From contig NZ_ASWD01000003.1 of NCBI RefSeq assembly GCF_000407485.1, positions 620,001 to 684,000 on the forward strand: a stretch of DNA of 64,000 bases, in the 5' to 3' direction. The notes below the pieces were generated by a model that did no database searches, had not been told where the DNA came from, and was given only the letters and a program-made list of their open reading frames with translations. This stretch comes from Enterococcus pallens ATCC BAA-351 (GTDB lineage Bacteria > Bacillota > Bacilli > Lactobacillales > Enterococcaceae). Positions 62,267-64,000 of the stretch are shown here, piece by piece (positions within the stretch are counted from its first letter, which is position 1; each line of letters opens with the position of its first letter). A program made the translations under genes and the position numbers.

Positions 62267-62293
62267 GTCGATATTCTCCTTACTTCTTAGAAT

Positions 62294-63622
62294 CTATAAA
62301 GGGTTGTTAAGGAAAAAGTTGGCAATTTCCAAAAGCAGAGCCACTAAAGTTCCTGGAATCAGCGCCACTTTCATATAATCCACACTGTTAATCCGATTAA
62401 ATCCAAGTCCCCAGGCATTCCAGGAAATGGTAATATCGAAGTGGGCCATCCCTATCAACACAGAGATGAACAAGGGATACAAGAAGGTGGTAGGATAATT
62501 GGTTGTTTGACTGACTACTGCTAGAATAGCGGCACCCGAACCAATTAGAGAAAGTGGACCTTTAAACCAAGTTAATGGTGCTAATATTCCAAACAAAATA
62601 CACAAAGCCAAAGGTGCAGTAGGAATGACCCCACCGATAACTGCCTTAAAGTATGGTGCTGCATACACCGCTGCATCATTAAACATCGCCAAGGTAATCC
62701 AAAAAGCGATCAGAGCAGATACATCTTTAACCCCTTCGGTAAAGATTCGTGAAAGTGTCCGACAGATATCTCTAAAACTGCCTTTTAATCCGCCGCAAAC
62801 ACCCAGACCATATAAGCTTGCTAAAATAAAACAAAGAATTACTGGCAACTTGAATACGATTACTCCCACTACGGGTAAAAATGGAGTGATTAGAGCAATC
62901 CCTGGTGCATCAACAACTTCTGCATTTTTAGTTGCTGCCCATGAATAGGTCAGATTTTCCATTTTTAAATAGATCATTGATGCTAATGACACCACGATAA
63001 TCATTACAGAAAAAGCTAAAATACCAAATGGGAAATAGTCATTGTATGTATACTCTAGTCCCCCATTTGAATTGGAAAAGAAAGCGGAATATTGGCCAAA
63101 GTTAATCGGATTTAAAAAGATTCCTGCTGCTACTGAACCGGTAAAGGAGAAAAAACCGATAACCTTAGGTATTCCAATTGAGAACAAGATTGGAAGAATA
63201 ATTACTGCAATCGCAATAACCGATCCACCACCTGTCATCGAGGTAAAAATAAATCCGCTAATAACATTCACAATCGCCAAAATTACTGCAGGGTTATCAC
63301 CACCCAGCTCAACACTTTTACGGATAATTGTTGCCGCAATTCCCGTATCCAGTAAAATCCGGCCAAAAAAGGCTCCTAAGAAAATATTCATGATTGATGC
63401 ACCATATTTTTCTGGTGCTGTCTGATAAACTTGGCGCAGCATATCATTGATTGTCAGGCCATCAAATGCCGCATTAGGCGAAAGCAGATTGCCGATGATC
63501 GGCAAAAATGTCCAAATTGTCGCCATGATAAAGAAACCAACCATCAAGTTGTGTCCCTTAATACAAAACATTACCATTCCAAAGAAGGAACAGATTAACA
63601 AAATCCCAATTATAACGTCCAT
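62294..63622 (-). CDS. Multi-pass transporter (ion-transporter/gluconate-citrate superfamily-like)
   Basis: 442-residue membrane protein of 11-12 segments. It has the long glycine-rich re-entrant features of CitMHS/GntP-like carriers (SGFIFTSMTGGGSVIAIAVI, FLNPINFGQYSAFF, APLTWFKGPLSLIGSGAAIL). The ATG at 63622 follows GGGAGGGACCC; the longer frame to 63676 has no ribosome site. It lies 27 bases upstream of the hydantoinase-like gene, so it probably imports that enzyme's substrate. The exact solute is unknown. Confidence 0.7.
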   Translation of the reverse strand: MDVIIGILLICSFFGMVMFCIKGHNLMVGFFIMATIWTFLPIIGNLLSPNAAFDGLTINDMLRQVYQTAPEKYGASIMNIFLGAFFGRILLDTGIAATIIRKSVELGGDNPAVILAIVNVISGFIFTSMTGGGSVIAIAVIILPILFSIGIPKVIGFFSFTGSVAAGIFLNPINFGQYSAFFSNSNGGLEYTYNDYFPFGILAFSVMIIVVSLASMIYLKMENLTYSWAATKNAEVVDAPGIALITPFLPVVGVIVFKLPVILCFILASLYGLGVCGGLKGSFRDICRTLSRIFTEGVKDVSALIAFWITLAMFNDAAVYAAPYFKAVIGGVIPTAPLALCILFGILAPLTWFKGPLSLIGSGAAILAVVSQTTNYPTTFLYPLFISVLIGMAHFDITISWNAWGLGFNRINSVDYMKVALIPGTLVALLLEIANFFLNNPL

Positions 63623-63712
63623 GGGTCCCTCCCAAAATTCCCTCGCATCTAATTTCAGATACTGATTTTTAAACAAATTCCCTTACTATTCAAACATTAT
63701 CCCGAAATATGA

Positions 63713-63755
63713 AAACAAGGAGGAGACTAATTCCTAAAAAATTAGTCGTACCTCC
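63713..63755 (-). terminator. Terminator of the upstream transporter gene
   Basis: On the minus strand GGAGGTACGACTAATT ... AATTAGTCTCCTCC followed by TTGTTTTC. The stem is GACTAATT/AATTAGTC plus GGAGG/CCTCC. It separates this gene from the hydantoinase operon. Confidence 0.7.
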
Positions 63756-63780
63756 ATAAAATTCATTCAATTAACGATGA

Positions 63781-64000
63781 TTAGTCCTTCATCTTAGCAA
63801 AGGCACTGTAACCAAAGATTTTGGTGTGCTGCATAATCAAGTAAGCCATCATCAAGATTTGTAGTACTGCCACAATTAATAATGCACCCATCATAACAGA
63901 TACTGCTTGAGTTTCACCAACTGATCTCGTCATTGATGAAACGATAAATGGCAAGAATACAGTTGCCAGACTCATAAAGGTATAATAGATACCAGTATTA
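63781..64000 (-). CDS. Membrane transporter, C-terminal fragment cut by window edge
   Basis: The frame is open to base 64000 and encodes the last 72 residues of a multi-pass protein with two hydrophobic segments (GIYYTFMSLATVFLPFIVSS, VMMGALLIVAVLQILMMAYLIM) and a short tail GYSAFAKMKD. The final helices look like those of an MFS or similar secondary carrier. The true start lies outside the window; the internal ATG at 63975 is not the start. Its placement beside a second transporter suggests a role in the same pathway. Confidence 0.6.
   Translation of the reverse strand, partial: NTGIYYTFMSLATVFLPFIVSSMTRSVGETQAVSVMMGALLIVAVLQILMMAYLIMQHTKIFGYSAFAKMKD

Noticed and set aside
63042-63425. 127-codon plus-strand open frame
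   Set aside because: Antisense shadow of the transporter gene, with Pro/Ile/Lys-rich composition typical of such shadows.

Overview
The window looks like a chromosomal segment of a low-GC Gram-positive coccus of the order Lactobacillales, most likely an Enterococcus or close relative. This rests on gene content and signals: EcsAB next to a HIT protein and PrsA, DUF1033, DUF1831 beside a cysteine desulfurase, a T-box leader, many PTS genes with PRD regulators, extended -10 promoters and strong AGGAGG-type ribosome sites. No rRNA, tRNA, insertion sequence, CRISPR array or intact prophage was seen. Species cannot be fixed from the sequence alone.

Layout. 1-5.8 kb: D-amino-acid aminotransferase (cut by the window edge), the EcsBA exporter, HIT and YtxH proteins, the PrsA foldase and a NUDIX/winged-helix protein. 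5.8-11.3 kb: a HelD-like RNA polymerase ATPase, several small or unassigned proteins and RlmN. 11.4-15.5 kb: a glycyl radical enzyme with its activase, divergent from a DeoR-type regulator; the gap between them carries three copies of a possible operator. 15.5-21.2 kb: a LacI regulator, a five-repeat protein, and a fructose-type PTS (IIC, IIB, IIA) with a PRD-type activator and a cre-like site. 21.4-24.6 kb: a DUF1349 protein and FtsK/SpoIIIE. 24.7-28.2 kb: an amino-acid ABC transporter with two tandem binding proteins, behind a T-box leader whose specifier reads CAC (His) and which has two successive antiterminator/terminator modules. 28.3-36.9 kb: a lactose/cellobiose-family PTS operon (IIB, IIA, an Eis-like acetyltransferase, IIC, GH1 phospho-glycosidase, MupG-like protein) behind a near-consensus sigma-54 promoter and a LevR-type activator. 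37-48.7 kb: topoisomerase III, DUF1033, an MFS transporter, two small paralogous membrane proteins, MnmA, a GntR/DUF5808 pair, a phosphoesterase, an aldo-keto reductase, DUF1831 and a cysteine desulfurase. 48.9-54.8 kb: an amino-acid uptake and conversion operon (ornithine-cyclodeaminase-family protein, aminotransferase, ABC ATPase, binding-protein/permease fusion) divergent from a PucR-type regulator, with an ARG-box-like palindrome at its head. 54.8-58.4 kb: a divergent PRPP synthetase paralogue, a C39-like protein and an M13 peptidase. 58.5-64 kb: an SDR, an unrecognised HEXXH protein, a hydantoinase/oxoprolinase-family protein and two transporters, the last cut by the window end.

How the genes work together. 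Much of the window is nutrient uptake with dedicated control: two PTS systems each with its own PRD regulator, two polar amino acid ABC systems (one under tRNA-sensing attenuation, one probably under PucR and perhaps ArgR), and a transporter/hydantoinase cluster. MnmA and the cysteine desulfurase belong to the same tRNA thiolation pathway but are separated here by an unrelated block of genes. The most notable points are the partially duplicated T-box, the three-copy operator of the glycyl radical enzyme locus, the PRPP synthetase paralogue that lacks canonical active-site motifs, the unassigned HEXXH protein in the hydantoinase operon and an in-frame 33-bp tandem duplication in a membrane protein gene.
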